NCBI GenBank assembly: GCA_033239125.1
Contig: BSWB01000005.1
Coordinates: forward strand, 49,088,993 to 49,152,992
DNA length: 64,000 nucleotides
DNA from: Fagopyrum homotropicum
Taxonomy: Eukaryota; Streptophyta; Magnoliopsida; Caryophyllales; Polygonaceae
Direction of reading: 5' to 3'
Under the pieces are notes generated by a model. That model was given only the letters and a program-made list of their open reading frames with translations. It was not told the origin of the DNA and did not search any database. A program made the position numbers and the translations under genes. The stretch's first letter is position 1, and each line of letters begins with the position of its first letter. Below are positions 11,214-21,175 of this stretch, in pieces.

Positions 11214-11496
11214 GGGCAAATTAAGTAAGTAGGCTTTTTTGAAAATGTATAGTATAAACTAGGCTTTTTCATATTTTTAATGAACAAAATATACCCCAAC
11301 TCCCAAATTATTTTTTTTACTGCTTACTTCTAAACCCTAACTCAATCCTCCACTCACGCTGCCTTCTCTGGTTTTCCGGTTGACAGTGATTTTGATCTTA
11401 GTTGGAAATCCAGGAGAACTCCCTCCTCCACTCTCACGCGATATATAGATCATCGATGCAGGCATATCTCTTTGAATCTCGTGCTTTACGTTCACA

Positions 11497-11936
11497 GTGT
11501 TCAACAAAAATGGAGGTAAAATGCTTGTCGACTACCAGCGATGCGAGTGGGGATCTGAAAGTTTCGAAAAGAATGGAGAATCAAGTGAGTTTATGTTGTC
11601 TGATTTTACAAGTCAAATTAAGATGTGTTGCTTATTTTGTTGTGGTTTGATGTGTCCTTCTGATTTGCGAAGTAAAGAAAAGCTGAAGTTGCAATGCTTG
11701 TCGACTATCAGCGCCAGCTTAGAGGTGAGTTTTGTGTGTGCAGTTATGTTAGAGTTGTGATTTTGTGCATTTTCTGGTTACCATTTGGTTATCTATCATT
11801 TTCAGAACGAAGAGATGTTGCGTTTAAGCCTCTCTTTGTCGTCCAAAAGCCTGTACCTTCAGGTCTTGAAAGAATAAGGCAAAGGAAGCAACAAATCTTA
11901 ATCAAATATGAATCATACAAGGCAGACTTGCAATAG
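11497..11936 (+). other. Unrecognised exon-like segment in the Pack-MULE
   Basis: On the plus strand an open stretch (11694-11936) ends VVQKPVPSGLERIRQRKQQ and more. Upstream are a GTGAGT donor-like site (11725) and a TTTTCAG acceptor-like site (about 11806), as if an exon pair with an intron had been copied. The short phrase ATGCTTGTCGACTA occurs twice (11521 and 11694). I do not recognise the source gene. Confidence 0.35.
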
Positions 11937-11956
11937 AGGGTCCAGTGGTCTGTTAC

Positions 11957-12095
11957 CTAAAGATTGAATGGAACACTCTGAAAGCTCCACAGCTTCAACC
12001 GTGCATGTTTGGATCCGCAAATAGGAACCTAATAGCTCTTGACCCTCAATCTCATAACGAGTGCGGTTATCCTCCTCTTTCCTTGCCATAGATAT
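11957..12095 (-). pseudogene. SCAB1-like gene fragment, downstream exon
   Basis: Read on the minus strand, this exon-like block follows a TTGCAG acceptor and ends at a GGTAAC donor. It translates to a segment containing RYEIEGQELLGSYLRIQ and ELSECSIQ. This closely resembles the start of the Ig-PH part of stomatal closure-related actin-binding proteins (SCAB1, plectin-related) as I remember that family. Phase and order agree with the block at 12431-12514 across a 335-bp intron. As a fragment in a MULE it is not expected to make the full protein. Confidence 0.6.
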
Positions 12096-12430
12096 CTGCA
12101 ATATGTACAGGGTTAGACAACTAGAGATATTGCAGAATGCCTTCAAATTTTGTACATTTCAGTAAGGCTTTGTTTGTCATCACTCTTCTTTGGCCCTTGA
12201 ATGATAAGGGGTTGTGTTTGTAATTGTAAATATACTATTATGATTTAAGATTAATTTAGAATCATACAAAATTTGCAACTAATCTATTTTGTCAGCAAGG
12301 TCCATTTCATTGCCTTTCTAATAGTACTTTGTCCTGTCAGCAGTTTCATAGTTGTTGTTAATCACAAAAGATGCAGGTATGTTCTACATTAAAGAATTTC
12401 CATGAAGTGGGCTTCTGAGAGAATGGATAC

Positions 12431-12514
12431 CTCCTTATAAAGCTGAAGTGAATGCTTAGATTTTTTCATTAGTTGAGCTCTTAAAGCTCGAAGTTCATGG
12501 TCCATGTCCATAAC
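12431..12514 (-). pseudogene. SCAB1-like gene fragment, upstream exon
   Basis: An 84-nt block (exactly 28 codons) on the minus strand between a TTGCAG acceptor and a GTATCC donor. It contains VMDMDHELRALRAQL and KKSKHSLQL, matching the end of the coiled-coil region of SCAB1-type actin-binding proteins as I recall them. It joins in phase 0 to the block at 11957-12095. Both exon blocks and the intron are retained, so the fragment came from genomic DNA rather than a spliced transcript. Confidence 0.6.
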
Positions 12515-12784
12515 CTGCAAAAGGTAACGATCAGCTGAACCCTCTAATGAACTTTGATTCAAAGATTACGAATAAAAGGAATACAGAAGTTAACCAAAAC
12601 TACTTCCCATGTCAATTAACCACTTTTGCTTCAGCTACCGTCTTTATTGAAATTTAATTTATAGGTTGTAGATATGGATAATGCATCAGCTATCAAACCA
12701 CTACATGGAGGAAAATAAGTACGAGTCTGACAACAAATTTTGCTTCAGATAAAGCATGTACCGAACTTCGCTTTTACTATTATT

Positions 12785-13085
12785 GTGGATAAAAAATCTG
12801 GTGTAAAAAATTCTGGTATGTAACTTTATTGTATGTAATTTTATGGTATGTAATTTTATGGTATGAAAATCTGGTGTAAAAAATTCTGGTATGACAAAAT
12901 TCTTGTATGAAAAAATTCTGGTATGAACTTTTCGTATGATAATTTCTGGTATGAAATTTCTGGTATCAACTTTTCGTATGATAATTTCTGGTATGAAATT
13001 TCTGGTATAAAAATTTTGGTATGAGAAATTCTGGTATGAGAAATTCTGGTATGAGAAATTCCGGTTTGAGAAATTCCGGTATGAA
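12785..13085. repeat. Minisatellite of TTCTGGTATGA units
   Basis: Many imperfect copies of ATTCTGGTATGAGAA-like units (about 12-17 bp) fill this stretch, together with repeated TTTATGGTATGTAA units. The minus-strand open stretch here (12701-13120) just translates the repeat (NFSYQNFSYQ) and is not a gene. Confidence 0.85.
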
Positions 13086-13347
13086 AAATTTAGTCCAGAA
13101 AATAAAAAAGAAAATAACAAAAAAATTAAAAAAAAGGCAAGAAAAATAATTAAAAAAAAATTCAGTAATTAAAAATTGAAACTTATACTTATATAACAAA
13201 TAACAAACATCATTTATTCCTTTCTTTCTAAATAGAAGGTTAATAATTTTTACCTACTATTAAATGAAAGTGGTAAAAAATTTGGGGTACACTTTATTAA
13301 ACAAAAACTCAAAAAGACCTAGTATGTCAAATTATCCCTTTTTAGTT

Positions 13348-13587
13348 AGTAATTTTATTTTAGTTGCTTTCTTTTATTTACTTACTAATTCTATTTTAAT
13401 GCTATTGTAAAAAAAAAATTTCTATGTATAAAATATAAATTATAAAAACATAGTTATGTAAAATTTCAATCTACAAAACTTTAAAATGTACAAAGATTAA
13501 CAAATGAATAACATTTTAATTAATATATATTATACTTATATATATTATTATTATTATATTATTTTTATTTTTTTAAAATTCATGTGC
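13348..13587. other. AT-rich right part of the hAT element
   Basis: Very AT-rich sequence continuing the hAT 3' region beyond the MULE, before the right subterminal array (13588-13693). No coding or RNA feature is seen. Confidence 0.6.
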
Positions 13588-13693
13588 CAAACCGCCAAAC
13601 CGGCGGTTCAGAATATGCCGGTTTAGGTTTAGGTTTGGCCAACCGGCGGTTCGCAAACCTAAACCGGCGGTTTAGGTTTGCGACCCACCTCTA

Positions 13694-14169
13694 GTATAGG
13701 CAGATGGAGTATATCTCTCTGCAAACTCCCTAAGGAAGTCTTCCCAAGTCAGGAGTGGGGGTACATCCCGACCGTGTGGAACTGTGTCCCACCAATCTCT
13801 CGCTCCCACAAGCAATGACATAGTGTACTGAACCCTCCTCTCAGTAGGGCATATAATCCTATCAAGAATAGGCTCTGTATCCCTCAACCACTCCTCTGCA
13901 ACTAAGGGATCCGTAGTCCCCTCGAATAGTTTCGCCCCCTGCCGGTGAATCTTCTCAAAGTTCTTGTCCATCTCAACAGGAACAATACCCATGTTGAGGT
14001 GCCGGCTGTGGTTGCGGTTGTGGTGGTATGACCTCGCTCAAATAAGCCACATGCTCTGGTATGCCTGCTATACTTGGGGTGATGGTACTACATGAGCTGG
14101 CACCCTATCCCGGTGCTCCTGGTCACCCCATACAGACTCTGTGGACCCTTTATGGCTGTGCTCCGCCAT
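13694..14169 (-). pseudogene. B gag, N-terminal part
   Basis: Minus-strand sequence from an ATG at 14169 (MAEHSHKGS...) down to the hAT insertion site. The open stretch 13992-13672 holds the core of a gypsy gag (FEGTTDPLVAEEWL, DWWDTVPHG, LTWEDFLREF). Upstream of 13992 the frame shifts twice through a Q/P-rich region, so the original start was probably at 14169. Gag forms the particle that packages element RNA. The C-terminal half resumes at 8189 past the hAT insertion. Confidence 0.82.
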
Positions 14170-14247
14170 CTAAAAGAAAATCAAAGCATAATATTCAAAA
14201 AACTTTTCAAAAAACTTCCCACACCTAAGCCAAGGAATCATATCCAT

Positions 14248-14259
14248 GCTCTGATACCA
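14248..14259 (-). other. Primer-binding site of B, initiator tRNA-Met type
   Basis: The minus strand reads TGGTATCAGAGC, the complement of the 3' end of plant initiator tRNA-Met. It lies 6 bases inside the 5' LTR end, as expected for minus-strand priming. Confidence 0.9.
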
Positions 14260-14265
14260 ACCAAA

Positions 14266-16471
14266 TGTGACGCCTATTTCATTTCTAGTTTATTACCAGT
14301 TAATTAACCCTATTTAAAGCAATAAGCAAAAAAGCGGAAAAACGAAAAAATGTAAAATTATAAAACTTTATCTTACAACCATCTTCACAACATATATACA
14401 TACTAACATACGTCATAAAACCCTATTTAACAAAACATAACTGTTTAAAACCACACAAAACATCCTAGGCGGTAGCATCCCATAACAGCCCACCGGATAT
14501 GATCTCAAATCCAGGTGTTGGGTCCAATGTCCTTGCCTTGATCAGGCCGAGTCTGAGTAGCTGAAAAATATGGATATAACAACAATGAGCTACAAGCTCA
14601 GTAAGGTATACAAATCGCACTCTCCCAATATATATAAGTATCTAATATCCCGTCCCCAAAGGACACTCTATACCCTTTCTCACATTCCAAAGTACACATA
14701 CATCTCCACATTCACATTACATACAAAACACATAACATATACGCATTCAAGCATGTTATCATACCACATATAAACATATCACCTCATATAAACATCTCAT
14801 ACCTAACCATCACATATAAATAATCATAACATAACATATAGCATGCTAGACTCGATCGCATCGATGCATAGGTGATAATTAACTAACTAGCCCCAACTGA
14901 CCGTACGATATATTTTTTTTTCTTTCTTTCTTTTTTTTTTCTTTCGGTTGGCCAACCCGATAGCGTTCTAGGCCCCTTGTAGATCAGGTAGCGACCTCTA
15001 AGGCCCCTTGTAGATCAAGTAGCGACCTCGTCCCCCGAAAACCCCTGCGGGACCCAATTGGACTAATTAATCAATTATCATCCTATATTATCATTTTCAT
15101 ATCATAACTCAATTTCATCTTTCATCATATTCTTTCATCATATTCTTTCCATTATCATCTCATGTATCTCATGCATGCATTCATAAATAATATCATGTCA
15201 TCATCATCATTTCACTCATATATATAAGCATGCATACAATCATGGCATAATAAATACATAACATATAGTAAGCAAGTGTAATTCATATACACTTACCTCG
15301 CAGGTAAGAACAATAAAACCTCGCAAACCAACTATTGAGTCCGTTTCCCACTCGGACTATCCTCCTTTATCGTGCTTGGATACGCTCACAAAGAACTAAG
15401 CTATAGTTAACCAAAACCTTCAACAACACCTGCGGAGAATATCATATTCCTCGTATTAAACTTCTCGATTCAAACACCTGTTAAATTCATTCCTTTGAAT
15501 TTAATTAACTTATATCCTCCTCTATAATCCCAATTAAATTAATCAACCTTCAATTAATTAATTAAATTTCGCTAGAATAACGTTTTGCCCGTAGGCAATT
15601 TCTGAACCCACCTATCATCAAATCTCATCAACCAAATAACCCATAATCCCCAGAATTAAGTAACGAGCATAATGGAATTTCCAATTATCCATTTTGACAA
15701 GCCTAAGGTCAATTTAGGCCAATCGCAATACGGAAAACGAATAAATTCGTAACTTATTCGTTACTAACCCGATTAATGATCCGAAAGAAGATTCGGAATC
15801 ACAACGACGCAGGCTACGCTCGGACATCATCAAATTCACCGGAATCTGAGCGATGGAACCTCCCTAGTATCATATATGCTCGACCAGCCCTTCCCTTGCT
15901 CGGAAATGTAGAAACTCGGTACCAAAATGGAGAGAATGAAGAGAGGAATCCAAAAAACTCAAACGGATTTGAAATCGGATTAGAAACGAAGAGTTGATAT
16001 GAGTTTGAAGGTTGAGAGAAATCAGAGATTTTACGAGGAAACGGATTTGAAATCGGATTATCCTTTAGCGGAGTCGATAATTATCCTTTCACTGATCCGA
16101 AAGCGGTTTAAGCCTCCTTCTCCAAACTTCTCGAAATTGGAATAATAAATCTGAAAATTGTATGGATAATTATTCTGCAGTTTTCTCGAAAAACGCGTAT
16201 TCCTAAGCCGTCTTTCTTAGCCGCTAAGAAACGAAATAGCGACTCTTTTGGCCGTTTTGCCTTTCCATGTTTTTTCATAGCTAGGACATGTCTGATGTCC
16301 TGATCATTTCTCTCAACTGCATTTTTAATAATTGAAGCTCTCAAATGCTCCAAATAACACCGGGGTGTAATATCATCTAGGAGCAGGTTACCCCGAGAGG
16401 TATCTCGTGTTATAACGAATTTAATTCCTTAAAATTCTCGATTAGGTCATCTTTGATTTTTGACTGTTACA
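14266..16471 (-). repeat. Element B 5' LTR (2206 bp), TATA region deleted
   Basis: Pairs with 1641-3992. The splice-donor-like AGGTAAGT complement is at 15291-15298. Compared with the partner, the block with the TATA box (partner 3530-3575) is replaced by a second copy of ACGGATTTGAAATCGGATTA (16041-16060; first copy 15963-15982). The minisatellite has two copies instead of four. This LTR would have been the promoter LTR, so the loss should silence the element. Confidence 0.88.
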
Positions 16472-16476
16472 CACAC

Positions 16477-17373
16477 GATTGTTATTGCATGCTTGAGTGT
16501 TCAAATCGTTCTCAACCTTCTGGTTTAACTTTCGTTTATTCATATCATGTGAAATTTTTCCTTACACCAAGCATCGCATATTATTTAATACAATTCTTAT
16601 TATAATAAACTCCAACACTCTCTTGGATCGATACTAACTTTCACATCTGAGTAGCCCAGGGGATATTGTCTTGGGTTCTTCTTTCACGATTGTTATTGCA
16701 ACACTTGGAATCCTGGTTGATCTTCATTTGATAATGTGAAAAAAAATCAAACCTTATAACGATCATCACATAAGAAGTAAGAAAATTCACAACATAATAA
16801 AATATCAAAAAAAGAATTTATAACACAATAACCGTCTAATTTGTACAGAACACGGGTAATAAAACCTTGTAACTATTGAAGCAATATACATTGGAACCCT
16901 CACAATTAACGTCATAAAATTTTTATTTTTTTAAATCACACATATTTAACATTTCTTTTCTATAATTATATTTTATGTATTTCTTACAATTGGCATTAAT
17001 ATATTTTTACAATTTTTTTTTTCTTCTTTTAGTTCTATATTTTTACAATCAGTATGACTATATTACTTCATCAATATTTTTTTTGAAATTTTGTAATTTT
17101 AGCCATTATTACTATATTACGTACATACAATATTTTTAACTTTTTATTTTTTTCTCAACCCGTTATTATTATATTTCATAAATAAAAAATTCATAACTAA
17201 TCACACAAGAAATATTGGTATCAAAAATTTAAAACGTATATTAACTCAACATAAATTGTCAAAGAATCACAACGGGAACATATAGTGAACAAAATATATC
17301 GGTGATGTTGCTAAAATTTCGGTGCGTATCAACATATATTTGGTTAATAAAATCTTAATTCTGAATTAAAGTT
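16477..17373. other. AT-rich non-coding sequence right of element B
   Basis: No gene recognised. CACGATTGTTATTGCA occurs at about 16474 and again at about 16687, each preceded by similar sequence containing GGGGATA. One unit is split by element B, which suggests an old tandem duplication of the target region. The rest is AT-rich with poly-T and poly-A runs. Confidence 0.5.
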
Positions 17374-17383
17374 AACTTTGATA

Positions 17384-18116
17384 GGACATTGTTCAGGTAT
17401 GGTTCAATTAATACGGTACGGCCGTGCGGCCGACTGTACGGCCGACACGTGTCCCGAAAATTTTTTTATTTATTTTTTTCTGAAACGATTTTTTTTTTCT
17501 GAAACGAAAGAAAATTTGTTTGAACTACCATGTTATCATTTATGCACTATTCTCCTATAAACTTTGAACTATTCTCATATAATCCATGAACTATTACTTT
17601 TTAATATAATCCATGAACTATTCTATTATAATTGATGAACTATTCTATTATAATTCATAACTATCCCATAATAAGTTTTGAACTATTACTTTCACTCCTT
17701 TATAAATTTTGCACTTTCAACTATTCTATTATAATTCATGAACTATTCTATTATAATTCATGAACTATCCCATACTGAGTTTTGAACTATTACTTTCACT
17801 CCTTTATAAATTTTGCACTATGAACTATTCTATTATAATTCATGAACTATCCTTTTATAAGTTATGAACTATTCCTTAATAAGTTTTGAACTATTACTTT
17901 CATTCCTCTATAAATTTTGCACTATGAACTATTCTATTATAATTCATGAACTATCCTTTTATAAGTTATGAACTATTCCATAATAAGTTTTGAATTATTA
18001 CTTTCACTGTTTTTTCTTAAAAAAAAAACTCGTTCAGAAAAAAAAAAAAATTTTTTTTTTTACCCGGGACACGTGTCGGCCATACCGGAATAATGTGCCT
18101 TACTTGAACAACACCC
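17384..18116. mobile_element. Small non-autonomous MULE-like element
   Basis: Flanked by a 10-bp direct repeat AACTTTGATA (17374-17383 and 18117-18126). Ends are inverted repeats: the left starts GGACATTGTTCAGGTATGG, and the right read inward starts GGGTGTTGTTCAAGTAAGG. Both continue to a shared GCCGACACGTGTCCCG about 60 bp in. The interior is AT-rich tandem repeats with no ORF. TSD size and terminal GG favour a Mutator-like element. Confidence 0.75.
17520..18005. repeat. Tandem repeats inside the small MULE
   Basis: About four variable copies of a roughly 110-bp unit. Each is built from shorter GAACTATTCTATTATAATTC and TTTTGAACTATTACTTTCA blocks and ends in TATAAATTTTGCAC. Confidence 0.8.
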
Positions 18117-18152
18117 AACTTTGATAATATGATAATTAATTAGAAAAGATAA

Positions 18153-18353
18153 TGTTAGACCTACTCCCATGCAAACCATGAATGTCTAATTTATATGTAT
18201 TACCTTACCTTGTTTACTTGATCTCATTGTAGCAAGTTTATATTCATATCTCTACATTTATGGGATGCGATTCTCTCTCTTGCACTATATGTATATTGAT
18301 TGGTTCACTATAAAATACACATTCGATTCAATAAGATTATTCTCCCTTCCACA
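18153..18353 (+). repeat. Element D 5' LTR (copia, 201 bp)
   Basis: Starts TGTTAGACC and ends TTCCACA. It is followed directly by TGGTATTAGTG, a decayed initiator tRNA-Met primer site. The small size and the gag that follows suggest the Ale/Retrofit group of Ty1/copia. The 3' LTR is not in the window. Confidence 0.75.
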
Positions 18354-18408
18354 TGGTATTAGTGTGTTGATCCTCAACAAACATTTCATTCCCTCTTCCA
18401 CTGAACTA

Positions 18409-19018
18409 ATGGTTGTTGCCATTCACTCCTCCAACACAATACCTAATGAACATGAACCATCCTCACCCCTCATTGTGGTATCATTATAAAACATCTCCAA
18501 ACTCAACTCCAACAACTACCTATCTTGAAAACTCCAAATTCATGTCGTACTTATTGGTTAAGGCCTATCTAAGTTCGTTGATGGCTCATGCCCACCCCCA
18601 CAGGCCACTGTTAATGACACTATCACTCTTCCTATTGAAATTCCTATCCCCAAATATTTATCTTGGCTTCGTCAAGATAAGCTAATGGTTGGCACTCTCA
18701 TAGACACACTCACTCCATCAGTTGTAGCTCTTCTTTCCATGACTAACTCTTCCAAAGCTTTGTGGGATAATGTAGCCCGTCTATATGCTAATCCTACCTA
18801 GGGGCATATCAAACAAGTCAAGGCTAGACTCAAAAGTCTCATAAAAGGAGCTTCGTTGATAAGTGAGTGTATGCAATCTCTGAAAAGACTTGTAGATGAA
18901 CTTACTTTACTAGGCAAACCTTTTGATCAAGAAGACCTCACATCTCGGATCATGGAAGGTTTTAACTCGGACTATAAATCCATCATAGATGTTGTTCATG
19001 CTCAAGACTCACCCATCT
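18409..19018 (+). pseudogene. Element D gag, first part (copia)
   Basis: From ATG at 18409 the plus strand codes, with several stops, for a copia gag of the UBN2 type. Recognisable phrases are LNSNNYLS, KYLSWLRQDKLMVGTL, SSKALWDNVARLYA, IKQVKARLKSL and EDLTSRIMEGFNSDYKSI. It is cut at 19018 by element A (TSD CATCT) and resumes at 39896. Stops near 18487, 18523 and 18799 show an old inactive copy. In an active element this Gag would form the particle. Confidence 0.82.
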
Positions 19019-19290
19019 TGTAACACCCCGAATCCGTGGGACTCGGAATGCTATGGGCGAGACCTCACAATGGGTTCCGACCCTTAGCCTGACAACAATT
19101 TCACCGGACCTTTCCAACAAGGAACAAAAAAAGGCAAAACTCAAAAACGTTTATAATATATGCGCGAGAATGATATGTAAAAAACAAGGTGGAAACTCAG
19201 CTGAGTCCTCAAAATGACACAACTCCAAATACATAAATCCAAACATACAACGTGACAACATAATCCAACAACATAAAAACATAAACCATC
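19019..19290 (-). repeat. Element A 3' LTR, left segment
   Basis: TGTAACACCCCGAATCCG start, matching 37847 onward. It is interrupted after CCATC (19286-19290) by Athila1; the LTR resumes at 30672. Confidence 0.93.
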
Positions 19291-19612
19291 TGATAACATG
19301 AATTATTGTCTATATTTTGGGGCTTGTTTAGACGTTTTATCTTCAATAATCTGCATGTTTGGATGTATATATTATGTGATTATATGGTCGTTTCATCTAC
19401 TTTTACGAGAATCGAGGTCTACACCAAGTTTTATTGTAATCGTAGGTAAAATGGCACATTTTGGACCAAAAAGGAGCTAAGGAGTCATTGGAGCTACATT
19501 CAGGAGCTTAAGGAAACATCCAGGAAGCATAGCCATGGATTAGAGATTCACTTTGGACCAGATTTGAGAGATTTCACATTCAGTTGTGACTCACCTCGGT
19601 TGACTACAGAGT

Positions 19613-19628
19613 CACCTCGACCGAGGTG
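19613..19628. promoter_or_regulatory. Dyad motif CACCTCG-AC-CGAGGTG, first copy
   Basis: Perfect inverted repeat with 7-base arms and a 2-base spacer in the putative U3, 210 bp upstream of the TATA box. Exact copies of the 12-base core CCTCGACCGAGG also lie at 21440, 21470, 23821, 23887, 25570, 27798 and 29237, with many half-sites around them. Confidence 0.8.
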
Positions 19629-19837
19629 ATCCAGAGAAGTCGGCTCGACCGAGGCGAACACCTTGGACGCGGCGAGAATATTTTATTCTTGGCTGAGATC
19701 TTTTATCTTTGGAAAGAGGATCTTATATTTTTAGGTTGGGTTCCTGGAAGGAAGAAGATAATTCAGATTATATATTTTACCTATTTTTATGGGAAAAGAT
19801 CTTTCTAAGATATCTTATCTTTGGAGGTTAATTTTCC

Positions 19838-19846
19838 TATAAAAAG
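19838..19846 (+). promoter_or_regulatory. Athila1 LTR TATA box
   Basis: TATAAAAAG preceded by TTCC, the best TATA match in the LTR; transcription would start near 19870. The same block is in the 3' LTR near 29460. Confidence 0.7.
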
Positions 19847-20445
19847 GGTCGGATTTTCCACAAATCCGACATCCGCTAGAGACCGGAGAACAACCCGCAT
19901 ACACCACAGCAGCCGTTTTATCCCCATAGTTGAGAGATTTGAAGAACCTTTTTGAAGGTTGAAGGAAGGAAGTTCATAGCTTTTATAGCTTTTGTGAAGG
20001 GTTTTGTAAGATTTCCTTAGATTCCCTTCATTGTTTGTTTGTCTTTATCGGATTCTTAATCCAAGGAACACTTTGTTGTGATATTTGATTCAGTTATTGA
20101 AGCCTTTCTCTTAAGGTTTTCTTGTTCAATTATTCTCTTTCTTCCCTTATATTTGATTATTGCTTTCATGATGATGAGTGGCTAATTTCCTTGTGTGTTT
20201 CTAGGGTGATTGGCTGAAGGTTGTGGGAAAAACGATGATAGAATAATCTTAATCACAGTAGGACCCTGAAAGTTCGAGTCTTTAACCTAACCCTAAGCAT
20301 CTCGCTCAGTCGATGAACATCTCGGCCGGGGTGGAATTCGGTTGACCGAGGTGACTTATTCTGATCCGAAACTGAGAGTTAAGTGTTAGAGTTTGCCAAA
20401 TCCTATTCTTATTACGCCTTTCCTGGTTCAATGCAAGCCTAGGAT

Positions 20446-20705
20446 GAGACTTACCCAGTGATTCCTTTGTTTGTTTACCTAAGATCATAAGTATAGGTGA
20501 TAAAGGTTTATCCTTTATTGGGGTTTGAGTGTGCTTTCATCCCATCTTTGTGAATTAGCCTGAGACTTACCCGGTAAAGGTTGATTCTATTCCCTTAGTT
20601 GGAGTGTTAGTTTGAGGTTATAATTCTTTTCCTTAATTCCTTGAGACTTACTCGGTAATAGGATTTACGGTTTGGGATTAGTGAGTAGTGAGACTTACCC
20701 GGTGA
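20446..20705 (+). repeat. Four spaced GAGACTTACCCGGT repeats in the Athila1 5' LTR
   Basis: Copies begin at 20446, 20562, 20643 and 20690 (spacings 116, 81, 47). The 3' LTR has them at 30068, 30184, 30265 and 30311. Athila2 has four at 62431, 62552, 62630 and 62677 (spacings 121, 78, 47). Confidence 0.9.
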
Positions 20706-21052
20706 TCTATTCCACTTTAGTAACACCTTCCCTATGCAAAAATCTCAGCTTTGTCCTCTTACCTTGAGATCTTGAGTTGGAACCACAACTAGATGCTTTA
20801 ATCCCTAGAATTGCATATTTCCTTAATTGACTTGTTATCATCTTTGATTGTTATAATCGCTTTTGTGGTTATTATTTACATAACATACCGTTACCTGCTT
20901 TGTTTCACTAAGTCCCTGTGATCGACCCCTGGAATTCCTTGCTTTTTACTACGATTGACCCGTACACTGCGGGTTCGCATCCTTGTTTGAGCTTTTATCT
21001 AGGGTTATAAATTTAAAGCTTTGCACACACTGTTTGGAGCGAACAAAGTTTT

Positions 21053-21070
21053 TGGCGCCATTGCCGGGGA
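21053..21070 (+). other. Athila1 primer-binding site, tRNA-Asp type
   Basis: TGGCGCCATTGCCGGGGA begins 7 bases after the LTR. It matches the complement of the plant tRNA-Asp 3' end at 17 of 18 positions; Athila2 (63150-63167) has the perfect form. Confidence 0.88.
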
Positions 21071-21175
21071 CTTGGTCTAGACCGAGCCGGTTGTGGTTGT
21101 CTTTTGGGGCACTTGCCACCGTGTCTACTAACCACTCTACTTGAGTGACTTTCACAGGTTCTCTTTCTTAGGTTT

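Larger units (their letters stand above)
11214..13338. mobile_element. Non-autonomous Mutator-like element carrying host gene fragments (Pack-MULE)
   Basis: A perfect 9-bp TSD TTTTTAGTT flanks it (11205-11213 and 13339-13347), the size made by MULEs. The ends are degenerate terminal inverted repeats: the left starts GGGCAAATTAAGTAAGTAGG, and the right read inward starts GGGATAATTTGACATACTAGG. Further in, both sides share a TTGGGGTA block and a CCTAGT-like block. There is no transposase. The interior holds exon-intron structured fragments (11957-12514) that look copied from a plant gene, plus a minisatellite. It interrupts only non-coding hAT sequence. Confidence 0.85.
8190..13693 (+). mobile_element. 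hAT-superfamily DNA transposon, near-complete
   Basis: Inserted in B gag with a perfect 8-bp TSD GTATAGGC (8182-8189 and 13694-13701), the hallmark of hAT elements. The terminal inverted repeats begin TAGAGATGGG on the left and read TAGAGGTGGG inward from the right. Both ends are rich in AACCGGCGGTTT-type subterminal repeats. It encodes one transposase (8671-10749) on the plus strand. A 2.1 kb MULE (11214-13338) sits in its 3' non-coding part; without it the hAT is about 3.4 kb. Confidence 0.95.
1641..16471 (-). mobile_element. Element B: Ty3/gypsy chromovirus (Tekay-like), nested host of a hAT element
   Basis: A full-length LTR retrotransposon on the minus strand. It is flanked by a perfect 5-bp TSD CACAC (1636-1640 and 16472-16476). 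The LTRs are 1641-3992 (3' LTR in element sense) and 14266-16471 (5' LTR). Internal order in element sense is PBS, gag, protease, RT, RNase H, integrase and a C-terminal chromodomain-like segment, which is the gypsy order and indicates a Tekay/Del-type chromovirus. The gag is split by the hAT element at 8190-13693. Removing that insertion leaves about 9.3 kb. Several stops and frameshifts make it inactive. Confidence 0.92.
19291..21045 (+). repeat. Athila1 5' LTR (1755 bp)
   Basis: Starts TGATAACATG, ends TTGGAGCGAACA. It contains a dyad (19613-19628), a TATA box (19838-19846), a degenerate dyad (20318-20333) and four GAGACTTACCCGGT-type repeats (20446, 20562, 20643, 20690). Confidence 0.95.

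Noticed and set aside
12701..13199. Minus-strand ORFs with NFSYQNFSYQ-type protein repeats
   Set aside because: Translation of a minisatellite; no start context or domain.
17520..18005. Regular repeats that could suggest a CRISPR array
   Set aside because: Units vary, spacers are not unique, and the host is plant nuclear DNA; this is tandem repeat inside a MULE.
21053..21070. tRNA-like match
   Set aside because: It is a retroelement primer-binding site (18 bases), not a tRNA gene. The same applies to 14248, 37832, 47079, 58130 and 63150.
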